DNA from: Gautieria morchelliformis
Lineage: Eukaryota > Basidiomycota > Agaricomycetes > Gomphales > Gomphaceae
Direction: 5' to 3'
Length of the DNA: 64,000 bases
NCBI GenBank assembly: GCA_015179125.1
Contig: WHVA01000166.1
Span: 124,001-188,000 of the forward strand
Position numbers and translations under genes: made by a program. Every line of letters begins with the position of its first letter. Positions within the stretch are counted from its first letter, which is position 1. The notes beneath the pieces were generated by a model. That model did no database searches and was not told the origin of the DNA. It was given only the letters and a program-made list of their open reading frames with translations. Positions 1-13,119 of this stretch are shown in pieces.

Positions 1-241
1 CTATCGCCCACTCTGATGTGGAATATGGGTGGGGCAGGGGGAGGGGGGGGTTGTGAGAGATGGGGGGGGGACTCACGTATGCTCAGCGCACTCATTTTGA
101 AACCTGGCACGATTTCCGGTAGAGCCATTCTCTCCTCTCCACCGCTCACTGATGCCTCGATGGCTGCGAGCCTGGCGGTTTGTATGGCCTCCTCCGTGGC
201 TATGAGGGAATGGGGGCCGGCCTGGCACAGTTGTGGGTGCG

Positions 242-1274
242 TGTCAAGATTGGTTTTTAGGCATTAATATCGTGTATTAGTGAACACAACGAATGCCCGA
301 ATAACTTGTGCGAATAAGTATGCCGTTCGGCGAATAAGTGAACTGATGAATGTTCACAAAACAAAGGGGTTGCCCGAACAGGGCTCGCCCTGTCTACAGT
401 CGTAGCGAAACAGCCCGCAGCACTTGACGACGTAACGTGCAAGATATTGCGGAAGGGCTGTCTAAGTTTTGACGGTCCCTTCGCTGGCGAAGGTGCTCCT
501 TAGGAGCCCTTCGCCAACAGCACAGAAAGTAGTTTCAAGGCTAAGGTAACGAAGATGAAGTATAAGAACTCACCAGTGATGCCTAAGTCCTTGGCTGGTC
601 GAAGATAGAAATCTTCAAGGAGAGGCTCAAGACGATGATCACAGCGAGGTCAAGTTTGCACAAGATGGACGACGTATGATAATTGAACTGGGGAATATAC
701 ATGCGAATGTAAACTACTTATATCGAATGCTCGTAAGGTATCAGCGAGTAGGAAAGAGGCCGTCACAAGTCAGGGTTGGATAGGGGCGCACAGTCATGAT
801 ACAGCATAGATGAAATAAACATACAATAGAATGTGAGGAGAGGGGGAACATGAGACGACGGAGAGTAAAGGTGGCGGAGCCACTTATGGACAAAACCATG
901 TCTTGGGACCTGCATACATGCTACCCTGCACGGACTCTTGGTCTACTGGGTTGATTCCACACGACCTATGGAAGGGACGCCCTGCGAACACATTTCGACC
1001 ATAAGAACACCCAATGGGGTTGGATTAAGAAGACGATGGGGTTAATGATGGACCATCATGCCGGGTGAATGGCATCGATTGTATTTGATGGTGTGCCTGC
1101 TGGCGAATGATGTGAGCAGCGACTAGCCGTTCGGCGAAATGCAAGGAAGGGCGAACAGAGGTGGCCTAGTGGAGGAGGGGTCGAGGTGGAGGGCGAAGCC
1201 AAGCGAACACTGAGGAGGAGTAGCGAAAGGGGAAATGGGGGTACCAAGGTGCAGGAAATACACAGGTCATGACA
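242..1274 (-). repeat. Solo LTR, family LTR-1, copy 1
   Basis: Read on the minus strand, this block starts TGTCATGACC and ends CCAATCTTGACA, giving the TG...CA ends of an LTR. A second copy with the same termini lies on the plus strand at 11584-12601 (1018 bp against 1033 bp here), and the two match along their length. No gag or pol sequence adjoins it, so I call it a solo LTR. The flanking 5-mers do not match, so no target duplication supports the exact ends. The parent element is not in the window, and the orientation of transcription is inferred only from the copy inside Gyp-1a. Confidence 0.7.
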
Positions 1275-1490
1275 ACCCAACTATCAGAACACCATTGGAA
1301 GAGGGTCGAGCAGAGGAGGTGGTAGACCCAGTGATGACTGGTCAAGTCAGTCCAAAACCCTTGGTCGTGCGTTTAAAGGCGCGGCGGTGGTAGCAGGCGC
1401 GAATCAGTGATTATCGGTTGCCGAACATGACAATAGCGATCGGGACGAACACAGAAATGGGGTGAGAAATGTCAGGACAGAGCACCTGAG

Positions 1491-1880
1491 TTATGAGGAA
1501 TAAACGCGTCTTGACAGTGTGCGACAAGGAGCTGCCTTTCTGCCATCAGCGCTGCAATCTGCGCATTGAGGTCTGCTGCGGAGCGGATTGGCGCCTGTTG
1601 CGCCGGGGGGGCTGCAGCTGCTGCTGCGGTTGCTGTTGCTGGTCTGGCTGTGGTTGCAGCTGCGGCTGCTGCTGGGGTTGCTGTTCGGGTTGTTGCTGGT
1701 GTTGACGCTGCGGCTGATGGTTGTGGCTAGTGCCGTGGGTCTGTGGCTGGCCTCTGTGTTGGCTACGACTAGCGCTGGGGTCCGGCGCGCGGGCATGGTT
1801 GGTGGTGCTTTGGTGGCTGGGTCCTGATGTGCTTGCGCGGTGGTTGTTGCTCGTGCCCACCGCCTGGGGCTGCTGCATTA
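1491..1880. repeat. Low-complexity CTG/GCTG-rich tract (Q-rich on minus strand)
   Basis: A run of imperfect CTG, GTTGCTG and GCTGCGG units makes long ORFs in several frames. The minus frame encodes a glutamine/proline-rich stretch, and a neighbouring frame reads alanine/threonine-rich sequence ending in a helical-looking tail (AADLNAQIAALMAERQ). Each frame is bounded by stops and none has an obvious start or splice context. It may be a remnant of a host or transposon gene with a homopolymeric segment, but the composition alone explains the ORFs. I do not call a gene. Confidence 0.4.
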
Positions 1881-3182
1881 TCGGTGGCGTGAGCGGCTGC
1901 GCGTCATTGAGGTTCAGGCCTAGGTGGCAGTGTGTGCCGGCGGGCGTTTCTCCGGGGTCATGGTGTGGGCTTCGCTTGGGGCGCCGGCTGGACGGCGGAG
2001 GGTGCTGCTGGGGAGGGGGGGGGTGCGTGGTCTGCTAACGGCATGTGTAAGAGATTGAGGGAGAAGATTAAGGAATGTGCTAAGAGAGAATGAGGTGCTA
2101 AGTTATCTGCGTGCTCGCTGGTGGTGAGTGTGGTGGGGTGAAAGAGGTGGAAAAAGAGTGTGACAAGAAAAACTCCGCCGCGCTTGGCACTCGTCTGGAC
2201 GCACGCTACCGCTCGAGTGGCTCGTGCGGTACCTACAGCTATAGTCACGTGGGTGATAGCTCGCATTGTCGACTGTCCACAGAGTTCTATTGTCTCTGAT
2301 AGTATATATACATCCCTGCTTACTCTCCCCTTTTCTTCGCGTCCTTCTCACTCATATCGCGCTCGATAGCCGTTAAGGCTTCGAGCTCTCGATTTTTTGC
2401 ACCCACCCTACCACTTCCCACTTCTTTTGTCGTAGTTGTATTTATGCTTGTGCTGGCGTGAGAACGGCCCGATTCTCAGTCGCGCTAAGAGCGCTGGCAT
2501 CGCAATCTAGTTTGCTTGCCCAAGTTCGCCGTACGAGTGTGCATAGAAGCCTGGTGTTCCCAAATCATGAACCAACGTCAACGCCGGAATAAGGACGGTC
2601 AGGTACTGGCTTGCTCGTAGTACGAAAAAAGGATATTTGGTGTATTTTAGCGAGTGTCAAAGGCCGCCGGGCAAAGACCGTCACATCAGGGTGCATGGGA
2701 GATACCCTGGCGGTTCAAGCCTGAGGCCTGAGGCCTGATGGCACATCCCGGCGAGACAACGCCCCCTCGAGGCTCGGGTCCGTCTCTACCACCGGCAGGT
2801 GTGACTCGCCGCAGGGACTAACGTGGACACATGTGCATGTGCGCGTGCTGCTCCAGATGGGACCCTGCTGCTTCACATCCGCATATGCCCCTACCCCGCA
2901 TCGCCTTGCCTATGTGGATGTGAGCCACTCGGTGAGGCGTGTGTGGGTGCGGGCGGGAGTGTTGCGTGCGGCTTACCTATCACGTTTGGGCTAGTCTGAA
3001 CATGGATACTAGCAAGGTTGGTTACCTGCATACGCTATGATTATTTTGCTATTGCCGCTTCGAGCTTGCTTGGATGCCCTCCTATATCGCCGCAGTGGCA
3101 CCATCCATTTACAACCTAAACAGCCCAATTCCTAACCTTCTGATGGGGAGCTATTGGTCACCAGTATCGATCACATCCAACT
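1881..3182. other. Intergenic stretch with no supported gene
   Basis: I see no ORF with a recognisable product. A TATA-like run (TATATATAC) near 2304-2312 is followed by a C/T-rich stretch to about 2390, which resembles a basidiomycete promoter on the plus strand, but no convincing coding sequence follows. A short direct repeat (GCCTGAGGCCTGAGGCCTGA) occurs near 2720-2740. Confidence 0.4.
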
Positions 3183-3755
3183 TCAAAACCGACAATGACA
3201 TACATGTCTTACCACTGTGTCCACGATAGGCTCATGCGGGATATTCTCGCCCTCGGGTTGCCAGAACAGCGTGACCAGGCTCTGGCTATTCCGCAGATTC
3301 ATGGATGGATCTTTGACCCTTCTGTGCCTATTGGTGCCCCGTTCTCCGTCATGGAGAGGCTTATGGCAAAGATCAATGGTCCGCGCGGCCAAAGATGACA
3401 CCCGAAGAGAAGGTGCCACGACTCGGTTATCATTCTCTTCATTCCGACCTGCCGCACCCCGCACATCTCCACCTCCAACCACCTGGAGCGCATCGTGGCC
3501 TGCTACAGGCGTGGCGCATTCAATTCCAAGTTGGTCCAGATGGGGCATGCGGAGCTTATGGCGCAGGGTGAGTATGGGGAGGCGAGGGGCCGTGCGGGCG
3601 TGGGGCTGAGCATAACGCGGGGTGCAGAAGGAGGGGCATGGGGTGCAGATCGGACGGCAGCGCATCAGGGTGCTGAGGCCAATGTCACTCCTCACCCCCC
3701 CCTTGGACGTTAGACATAGCATGCTTTTTTTTTTTTCATCATCTGCACACTCCAC
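3183..3755. other. Overlapping unrecognised ORFs, probably not a gene
   Basis: Both strands are open here (190 codons on minus, 130 on plus), which is what a GC-rich stretch produces by chance. I recognise no domain, and no frame continues through a plausible intron. The block ends in a T-run at about 3725-3737. It could be a decayed gene on the plus strand, since peptides such as MTPEEKVPRL look non-random, but I assign no function. Confidence 0.2.
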
Positions 3756-4421
3756 GCTTCATGCACCAGGATGGGTCGTGGGTTCTTTGTGAGAGTGTGT
3801 CGTGGGGCTGTTTCGCGGGGGGGTGCGTTTGGCTGTTTCAAGAGGGTTGGTTGGCAAGGGGAACGATAAAGGGTGGGATAGGTTGGCACCCGCGTTGAAC
3901 GGATCACGCAGACCTGACGCCCTCTCCACGGGATGAAGAGGGTGGGGATCATTCACGCTAAAAGACCCTCCTTCACGCAGCACTTAATATAGCTGGGCCT
4001 TCCATACATCCGTGCTATGCACAGTATGCACTAGAGTTTTCTGTTCAGTTTTAGTTCTGGCTTGGAGAATAAAACGTCTGTTAGAGTACCCGTACAACAA
4101 AATCAATAAAATTAGTGAGTTCCAAGGGCCGGCACATCTCAACGATTTCATCAATAGGGGCAATACCAGGACCGTAACTCAAGCACCACGTTTGGAGAAT
4201 CGTTCTGTAGAGGCTGCCTGCCCATGCGTGAAGCTCAGAATATTTGGAGAGCTCAAATCAATGTTTGTCGTCCCTTCTCTTCACTTACTTGCACTACTTA
4301 GACATGAACATCATATACACACTAAATGGCCTACAAGTTTGGGTAGGCTCGTAGGTCGTGTCTTTTTATTCCCACGTTCTCACCGCACCTTGTACTGCCT
4401 CCTTCTTCGTCCCATACTACT
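3756..4421. other. Upstream region of the patatin pseudogene
   Basis: No coding sequence is supported here. The last 60 bases before the ATG at 4422 are pyrimidine-rich, as is common upstream of basidiomycete start codons. A weak AT-rich box (TTAATATAG) near 3984-3992 could be a promoter element, but it lies about 430 bases from the start codon and is not strong evidence. Confidence 0.3.
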
Positions 4422-7098
4422 ATGACCTCTAACTCGTCCATGGACCATAACGAGCAGATCGCCAAAGCTTCCCCTTCATCCAGGCATGACGAAACCCCGG
4501 TGCCGCCGATTGTAAAAGCGTCTTTGGTATCCTCAGAGGTAAGCAAAGTTTATTCCAGGACACTAGACAACAAGGGGACTGACTATCTGACGAATCTTCG
4601 TGAATAGGTCGTATCACTATCTACTTCTGGTCTTGCTACAGCGAGTCCGGGAATCGAATATATCCCCATGACGCACACCGATGAGCATCAAGGGGCCGGG
4701 CTCAGGTTGCTTTCACTCGGTAATGTTTTTATGCTTGTTATATGACACCTTCTGACACCCTCAGCAGATGGCGGGGGCATCCATGGCTTGTCAGAACTGA
4801 TCATACTACAAGAAATCATGCAAAGAATCCAGCGAAAAGAAGGGCGACCCACAGTCCCCCTTCCTTGTGAATATTTCGACTTAATCTGTGGTACGAGTGC
4901 AGGCGGGTAAGTTACTTTCTTCTCCATCGCCATCGTGCGCTAATATGTTCCATGCAGGCTCATAGCACTCATTCTGCGCCGCCTTCGCCTGCCTGTAGAT
5001 AAAGCGATCGAAGCCTATGGAACATTCGCCTCACAAGTCTTCTCGGAGAAGAAACCATTTTGGGAGGACGGAATGTTCAAGGCTAGCAATTTGGAGAACG
5101 CTATCAAGGCAATCATCCAGGAATCGACTGGTGACCCTAACGCACGCATGTTTGATCCAAGACCCAGCCGAGAAGTGTGCAAAACGTATGTTCATGTTGC
5201 CGCTCGTTCTTGACTTGGTACATCGCTGACTGTAGCCCAGTTTCGTCTGCGTGATGCCCGCAAATAACAAGAGCACACCCCGCCTCTTCCGTACGTACAG
5301 CGTAGGCAAATACGAATCATTCGACTGCGCTATATGGGAGGCCGCCTGTGCTACGTCTGCCGCTCCTGCTTTTTCAAACAGATTTTCATCGGCATACCAC
5401 CGATGCGTCAACCCTTTGTTGATGCCGGCCTGGGTTGCAACAATCCGATCAGGCAAATCCTCAAAGAAGCAGAACACATCTTTCCGCATCAACATATGGC
5501 TAGCGTCGTCAGCATCGGCACTGGACTTGTCACCACTGCCAGCCTGCTGGCACCTAGTCTGTTTAATAATGTCATACCATTAAGTGTGGCTGAGGTATTG
5601 AAGAAGATCACCATGGAGTGTGAGGCAACAGTGGAGGAAACTGAGCAGCGCTTCAGATCTGCACTGAATGTCTACTTCAGGCTCAAGTGGAGCAAGGAAT
5701 GCAAAGTGTAACATTTATGTGGATGCAAGTAGTATGTCCACTATAAAGTATTGCCCAGAGGACATTGCTCTGGAAGGGGGTATTGGTGAGACTGCTGAGG
5801 ATGCTCTTCTCTGGCTTTCTGGATGACACAAAGCGTGGCTGCTCTTCCTGGACAATGCTGATGATCGAGATATAAACCTTCAAAAGTACTTCCCAGCATG
5901 CAAGCATGGAAACATCATTGTGACAAGTCGTAATGTGGAGTGTCGTGTGCATGCACCCAGCTCCAACTGTCATGTGTTAGGCATGAATGCTGATGAAGCA
6001 ATTCATTTGCTCCTCACGTTCTCTCCAGCCAAAGGCTCTACAAAGGACCATGGCTTGGCAGCTCTGATTGCCAAAGAACTGGGTCGCCTGGCCCTTGCCA
6101 TTGTACAATCAGGTGCCTATATCTCAAATGGGTGCAGCTTGGATGAATACCTGAATATTCTTGAGAAGGATCATGTTCAGCTGATGAGCAACCACTCTGT
6201 ACAAATGATAGATAATTATCAGTGGGCGGTTTATGTGACATGGGAAATCAGCTTTAAAAGGCTAAGTCCCAAAGCAGCAAGCCTGCTCCACCTGTGTGCA
6301 TTTCTGCATTATAGGGGTATTTCCAAGAGCATATTTCAGAAGGCAGCAGCTCTCATACAGATGGGCCATTTGACAATGCAAAACAGTTTCTGCATAACTT
6401 TCAAACTGCAGATGGTAGCTGGAGTGACTTCCAATTTCAGGAGGTCATTAATGAATTAACTTCTTACTCCCTGATTAGCTCTGATGAGGGAGACAACACA
6501 TTTTTCCTTCATCCACTAGTCCAAGCTTGGTCTAGAGAAAGACTGGAGGTGGCAGAGCAGGAATACAACCAAGGGTGCATGATACAGATACTAGCCCTTT
6601 CTATCCCACTTGAAAATAGTAAAGAGGACTATCCCTTTAGGAGAATGCTTGTCTCTCATATTAATGAGCCACATATAACAAGTGTAAATCTAAACATGGC
6701 AAATAAATTTGCAAAAGTGTTTGATGAAGCTGGGAAATGGATGGATGCTGAGAAGCTGCATGTTAAGGTCATGGAGGCAAGGAAGAGGGACCTTGGTGAG
6801 GAGCATCCTGATACACTGACTGCCATTGGCAGCCTTGCTGAAACCTACCAGAGTCTAGGCCAGTGTATGGATGCTGAAGAGATGCTGAAGAGCTGGAGGT
6901 TCAAATCATGCAGGCAAGGAAGAGGGTCCTTGGTGAGGCCCATCCAGACACACTGACTGCCATGGCCAACCTTGCTAAAACCTATGGGAGCCTGGGCCAG
7001 TGGAAGGATGCTGAAGAGCTGGAGGTTCAAATCATGGAGGCAAGAAAGAGAGTCCTTGGTGAGGGGCATCCCATCACATTGAACACCATGGCACTGGG
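4422..7098 (+). pseudogene. Patatin-NB-ARC-TPR NLR-like protein gene, broken
   Basis: An NLR-like host gene. Patatin domains are lipid acyl hydrolases; in these fusions NB-ARC is the nucleotide switch and the TPRs are the sensor. Four introns fit GT-AG: 4539-4607, 4720-4767, 4907-4957 and 5186-5240. The patatin part shows the oxyanion motif DGGGIHG (intron 4720-4767 splits the Asp codon), the GTSAGG nucleophile elbow (split by intron 4907-4957) and a VDAG motif for the catalytic Asp near 5425. The NB-ARC part has Walker B (LLFLDNADD), NIIVTSRN, a GLPLA-like ELGRLALAI and HPLVQAW. Two to three TPRs follow (EEHPDTLTAI, AHPDTLTAM). Damage: frameshifts near 5368, 5680 and 6345, a stop at about 5821, and loss of the P-loop, since patatin runs straight into VDASS at about 5710. 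The gene is cut in a TPR at about 7098 by gypsy gag sequence. Family assignment is firm; function in this strain is probably lost. Confidence 0.85.
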
Positions 7099-8663
7099 CA
7101 GAAACTGTTGCCACAATGACCATCACATCACTGCTCACGGCAAGCAAGCCAATTACACAGTCAGGCTTTTACAAGCCCTCTGCCTTCCAGGTGAACAACG
7201 CCTTCCAATGGCCTATAGCAACAAGGCCACAGCAATCAGGACATCCGCCTGAGATGAAACTGCCTCAGGTGTTGGGGAGCTCGGCAAAGCCAAGCTACTC
7301 GCAAAAGGCATCTGGCCATCCCCCAGACCAGCCACAGAACGTGCACAGCAGCGCAAGGTGCTTTGAATGTGGCCAGACAGGTCACATCAAGGTGAACTGC
7401 CCACGCCTGAAGCCAAAGGTACGGACAGCAGCTGTATGGCAAGACAATGATGGGGATCTGGAGGATCCCATTGACACCTCTCTTCAAGAAATTGCAGAGG
7501 GGGAGGGTGATCCTCAGGAAAGTGAGGATCAAGACAGGAACGGCAAGCCAACAGAGGCTTGGGAGCAGGAACCATCCCAATACTATGATTGGGATGAGGA
7601 TATGGCAGACAATCAAACTGCCTACCAATCCAGTGCAATTAGGATCACGCCAGTAGATGAGACAACCAAGGTCATGGCTGCTTGAACGACGGCCCCAGAC
7701 AAGGCAGCCGAGCCAATGTATCACTATTGGAGCAAACATGGCACACGGCCTGCACAGCGTACTGGGAAATCAACGGCACAAAGGCCCACTGTCTACTAGA
7801 CAGTGGGAGCAAAGGAGAATTGCTATCCCCTGAATTCACCCGTGCCACAGGCATCAAAACATTCACCCTGGAACAGCCAATTGCACTGCAATTGGCATGC
7901 ATCAGTAGTCGATCAATGATCAACTATGGGATGAACAAGACCATTAAAGTTGGTTGTGAAACAATGGAAGAATACTTCAATGTGGTGAACATCAAATATT
8001 ATGACACTATCCTAGGAACCCCATTCCTAAGGAAACTAGCAGTAACCCTGGACATTTCCAGTCCAGGGATGATCCATGTGGGGAACAAAACCATCCCCAC
8101 AGGAAAAGTAAGCCTTGATGACGAAAAGTTGTCGAATGGAGGTGTGGATCCAAAGGTGAGTAGAATCACCTCGGGGCCCACACCCACCCTGGCCAATTGA
8201 AGCCAGGACGACGAGTCTCGTAACTTATCCCCAACCTCTCCCTACACACACAGGGAGAGACACTGTCATCTGATGATGAAAGCCCAAGAAAAAAGAAAAA
8301 AGCTTCTGAGCACTGGGGGTCCTAATAGATGCACATGGTGCTTGATGACTGCCGAAGCTATGACCATCATCCTCACGGACAATGACATTCCTCGTGCAAG
8401 CGAGGAATGGATGGACAAGATCACTGACCTTGTTGGCAGTATCCCATTAGAACTCTCTCCCTTACGGGAGGTGAACCACGAGATCAATCTTATTGATCCC
8501 CACAAACACATGAGGTATCAACTATCTGTGAAGAATAAGAGTGGTTCTATGGAAAATAGCCTGCGCAGTATATATGTGCAGCGAGATGGAATCTAATGCA
8601 AGTAGAGTGTTTCGAGATGGATGCTAGTGTGCGTAACAGGTGAGTTTGATTAACTGGGGGGGC

Positions 8664-10006
8664 TGTACTATGTAAATGACAGCCCTTTTAACTAGTGAAA
8701 GGAATGGACTAGAATGGATAAGAACGACCGGCGTGTGAGGGTGCGGGTGCTAGGACTGGGTGACGGGGTTTGATGTGCCGGTAGCTGTGGAACATATGTG
8801 TATCGTATCTATCGAATGAGAGGAGTGGAGTATGATACGTGCACCAGAAAGGAATGAAATAGAAGAAAGAAGGGAGAGGAGAAAAGGGAATACGAGTGGC
8901 CGGTGAGCTAGCTGGGGTGCCACTCCACGGATCAGATGCTCTCGGGTTCAGGCTCTGTCTCGGTTCAGGGGCCGATCTGTGGGTTTCTGGATCAGCTGCG
9001 TGTCCGCAGGTTGATAGGATGTTGTGGTGGATCGTGTGGGTGTGTGTGTGATCGAGGTGGAAGCTAAGGAGTAGTGGCACGGGCGTGTTGCGGGTAGAAG
9101 GGGTCGGATGAAGTAAAATGAAGTGAGAGTAATGTTTTTGGTCTGGAATTGTGACACTACCCAAGTGTCCCCAACACTTCTGTGAGGAACTGTCCGTGAA
9201 ACTAGAATGGTATGCCACTGTGAAGTGGTGGATACTGGAAGTGGCCCATCAAGCTGTGCCAATGCTGTGTGTCACAGAGTACATGAGTTTTAAATAGAAT
9301 AAAGCTGTGGCCTTTGATTCGAGGCCGAGTTCGGTGTGTGATGCGAGAGAGGGAAGTGACTCAGGGTTCAACTTACATAACTCGAATTCAAAAAAGATAT
9401 CAAAAGGTTCGTTTTTATTTCATCTCGTACATGTGCAGCTATTTTTGCTAACTCAGATAGGGGTCTCGACATAGAGGAATGGACGACAGGAATGTCAGAA
9501 ATACTCATACGGTAGGTGCATACATACTGCCGGCACTGTATACCTGTGTTACATGTGCCTACTTGGTCTCGCCTGAACACAAAGGGAAAAATAGATGTGT
9601 ACTCATTTGATACTCGAGGGATGAGGCAGAATGGTGGGTGCGATGGAGTAGTGGTGATAGATGTGGCTCGAGGGTCGTGGAGGAAAGGTGTCGTGAGATA
9701 GGGTTGGCAAGATGGTATTGGGTCGGTTCATCCTGGTGCTTGGCTCCTTGAATACACACATGACTTTGTGTGCCTTGACTCGACTCGTGGTGTGGGTCTG
9801 TGGGCTCTGGAATGGTGTGATCGGCTCAACTCAGTGCTAGTGCTCAGGTGTAGTTTCGACTCGTGTCTCGGTAGCTCGAATGTGTACATATATGCACCTC
9901 AGGATACTCGGATGGACTTGAATGTAAGTAGTAAATGAAGAGTCGTTAATATAATCGTGTAGTTGTTGTAGAAGATGTTATGGTTCATGTCTTTATAATT
10001 ACGACA
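8664..10006. other. Unassigned 1.3-kb block separating protease from RT in Gyp-1a
   Basis: Gypsy coding sequence stops by about 8.6 kb and resumes as RT (VPKKN, TVFDL) just after 10006. The block could be an LTR: GGGGGGGC precedes TGTACTATG at 8664, and it could end at ...ATTACGACA. I see no matching target duplication, so the ends are guesses. A 127-bp unit with TGTGACAC/GTGTCACA ends lies inside at 9150-9276. No protein is recognisable on either strand. The 169-codon minus ORF at 8709-9218 looks random. Confidence 0.35.
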
Positions 10007-11583
10007 GTGTGTACCAAAGAAAAACAGTACTCTACATACCGTCTTCGATCTGTGACAGCAGAATGAAAATATGGTGAAGGACGTGACACCCTTCCCGGAC
10101 CAGGATGTCATCAGGAGCAATGTTGCTCGCTGTAAATACAGGATGAAGCTCGATATGTCAGAGGCATATGAGCAGATCCGTATCCGTCCTGAAGACATCC
10201 CAAAGACAGCCTTTGCAACGATCCTTGGCACGTTTAGGAGCCAAGTGATACACATGGGAGACTGTAACACTCCATCGACATTTCAACATCTTATGACATT
10301 GATATTCCGCGACTGCATATGTCCCTTCATCCATGTATACATGGACGACATATTTATATTCTCGCACTCGATACAAGAGCACAAGGAGCATCTCTGCATA
10401 GTATTCGACAGACTGCAGAGTAGTCATCTCTTCTTAAGCTTCTTAAGCAAAAAGAAGATTGAACTCTATTCAGAATGAATGGAGTGCCTTGGCCATATCA
10501 TAGATGGTCAAGGAGTTCACGCAGATGGTGATAAAATGCAATGCATCCATGAATGGAGGAGGCCCCATATGTTTAATGATGTACAGAGGTTCCTCGGCCT
10601 CATCCAATACCTGGCACACTACATGCCAGACGTCAGTGCATACACCACCCCATTAGTGGGATGCATGCGCAACAACCGTCCATTTGAATGGATGCCCCTG
10701 CTGGACAAATGGTTCCAGAGCATAAGAGTATTGCCCTGCAAGGCCCCGATCCTACATCCAATTGACGTATGGAACATGGACCTGATATGGGTCATCACTG
10801 ACGGTTCAAAGTCTGGTATCAGAGCTGTCTATGGCCAAGGGCCAGACTGGAAAACATGTTGGCAGCTTCTTGTCAAAGAAGTTCAGTGTTGCCCAGAAAC
10901 ACTACAGACCACATGAGCATGAATCATCACCATGATTGAAGCTCTCATGAAATGGGACGACAAACTCCTAGGGCGAAAGTTCACCCTAGTCCTGGACCAC
11001 AAGGGTCTCAAGTACTTCAAGACCCAGAAGAATCTGTCAGACAGACAGGTCCGGTGGTGGGAGTTTCTATCTTGCTTCAATTACAACACCATCCACGTTG
11101 ACAGTGTTGAGAACAAGGTACCGGACTGTCTATCCTGCTATTATGAAAGCGACATGGGTGATGACAATCACCTGGAACATGTCTTTGTCAATGCAGATGT
11201 TCGACTAGACCCGGACGGTGAGCTAATGCCCATTGACTGATACATGGAGCTGCGAACAGCAGCCATGAGGCGATCAACTCGCCTCACAGAGAAAACTGAG
11301 TTGCGAACCATAGAAGCTGTGGTCATGAACAAAGGCTCTCCCAATGAGCCTCACCACGATGTGTCGTTGTCAGACAATGACAATGACATCCACGTCATTG
11401 CAGCAGACAATGATGGAACCCCCCTACATGTAAGCATCGAAGAGAACATAGACCTGCCAAAGGTCCTATGCGACGCTTACCATTAGGAACCCATGTTCGC
11501 AAAGATCATGGAGAACCTGGATGTGCATCCAAGATTTTGGCATCCGGGATGGGCTAATTTGGACAAAAATCAGCTCAAGAGGG

Positions 11584-12601
11584 TGTCATGACCTGTCTAT
11601 TTCCCTTACCCCACTGCCTCTACATTCCCCCTCGTCACTCCCTAGCATCTTCGCCAGAGTTCGCCCGACCCTTCGACCACTCTTCCTCTACATTCACTCC
11701 ATTCGCTGTTTGCCCCATTCTCCGAACAGCTATTCATTGCTCGCACATTTGGCCAGCAGGCACACCATCAAATACGATCAATACCATTTACCTGGCGTGA
11801 TGGTTCATCACTAGCCCCATCATCTTCTCGATCCAACCCCCTTTAGGTGTTCATATGGTCGGGATGCATTCACAGGACATCCTACCCGTAGGTCATGTGG
11901 GATCAACCCAGCAGACGAAGAGTCCGTGCAGGGTGGCGTATATGCAGGTCCCAAGGCGTGTTTTCATACATAGGTGCCTTCGCCCTCTTTCCTCTCCATC
12001 GTTTCATGTTCGCACCCCTCTTCCATTCTATTGTATGTTTATTTCATCTATTTGTATCATGACTGCACACCCCTAACTCATGACGGCCCCTTTCCTATTC
12101 GCTGTTACCATACGAGCATTCAATATAAGTAGTTTACATTTGCATGTATATTCCCCAGTTCAATTATCATACGTCTATCTTGTGCAAAACTTGACCTCAC
12201 TGTGACTATCATCTTGAGCCCTCTCCTGTAGATTTCTATCTTCGACCAGAGGAAGACTTAAGCATGACTGGTGAGTTTTCATACTTCACCTTTATCTTAA
12301 ACCTTCAAACTATTATCTGTGCTGTTGGCGAAGGGCTCCGAAGGAGCGCCGACGCCGGTGAAAGCATTGTTGCTACTTAGACAACCTCTTGGTGACACCT
12401 TGCACATTACATCATCAAGTGCCACGGGCTATTTCACTACGACTGTAGATAGGGCGAGCCCTGATCGGGCAGTCCTCTTATCTTCTGAACAATTATTGGT
12501 TCACCCTATTTGCTGAACGGCATACTTATTCGCACAAGTTATTTGGGCATTCTCTGTGTTCATTAATACACGATATTAACGCCTAAAAACCAATCTTGAC
12601 A
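11584..12601 (+). repeat. Solo LTR, family LTR-1, copy 2, inside Gyp-1a
   Basis: TGTCATGACC...CCAATCTTGACA, matching 242-1274 in inverse orientation. It sits between RNase H and integrase of Gyp-1a. The right flank (ATAGCCATCCCCAGG) continues the integrase reading seen uninterrupted in Gyp-1b (VIAVPR), which confirms an insertion. No clean 5-bp target duplication remains. Confidence 0.8.
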
Positions 12602-12623
12602 ATAGCCATCCCCAGGAATGTAT

Positions 12624-13119
12624 TGTTGGGTACATTTATGCTCCTGCACCAAAATCAAGCATAATATATTCAATTTGTTGTATGGTTTTTCAATCTCTTC
12701 TCGCATTGTTCTTGTCCCATGCATACATTTCTCTGGTTATTTTCGAAATATTCCTGTCACTCCTTACCTCTCCATTTCATCTTGTTATTTCTATTTTCAC
12801 AAGTGGCTGCACCCAGCGGAGTCTGAAATGACTTCGACGCGCGAGCTCTTGGGCTAAAGGGCTGGGTAGTAGTACATGCACAGTGAGACAGATTTCCCCC
12901 TCTCTCAGTGACAACTAAATTCACTGAGAGAGGCGAGTAAATTAGTCTAGTATTCTTTCGATTTATTGACCTAGAAATCCTCTGTAGTGAATTGTTTTCT
13001 AGGTAGTGTATAATATATTTACAGTGACAACTAAATTCACTGTGAGAGTGAATTGTTTTCTAGTCTATTCTTTTGAGCAACAAGTCCATACCTACTGCCT
13101 GTAATTCCTGTCCTCTACA
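12624..13119 (+). repeat. Solo LTR of the Cop-A family inside Gyp-1a, TSD TGTAT
   Basis: 496 bp, starting TGTTGGGTACATTTATGC and ending TGTCCTCTACA, the same as the Cop-A LTRs at 35161-35658. The 5-bp target duplication TGTAT is perfect (12619-12623 and 13120-13124). It lies only 22 bp after the LTR-1 insertion. It carries the family hairpin (CTCTCTCAGTGA, 9-base loop, inverted complement, here with small changes) and the repeated TTCACTG/TTGTTTTCTAG segment. With the TSD present and no internal sequence, it arose by LTR-LTR recombination after a copia insertion. Confidence 0.93.

Noticed and set aside
1493-2038. Long plus-strand Leu/Trp/Cys/Gly-rich ORFs
   Set aside because: Products of the CTG-rich low-complexity tract. 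No frame makes a plausible protein.
3183-3755. 190-codon minus ORF as a host gene
   Set aside because: The opposite strand is open over the same span and neither product resembles a known family.
8709-9218. 169-codon minus ORF
   Set aside because: His/Thr/Pro-rich, no domain, lies in a block that interrupts a gypsy element. Reads as chance.
9150-9276. 127-bp unit with TGTGACAC/GTGTCACA ends as a MITE
   Set aside because: The inverted repeat is only 8 bp, there is no target duplication and no second copy in the window.
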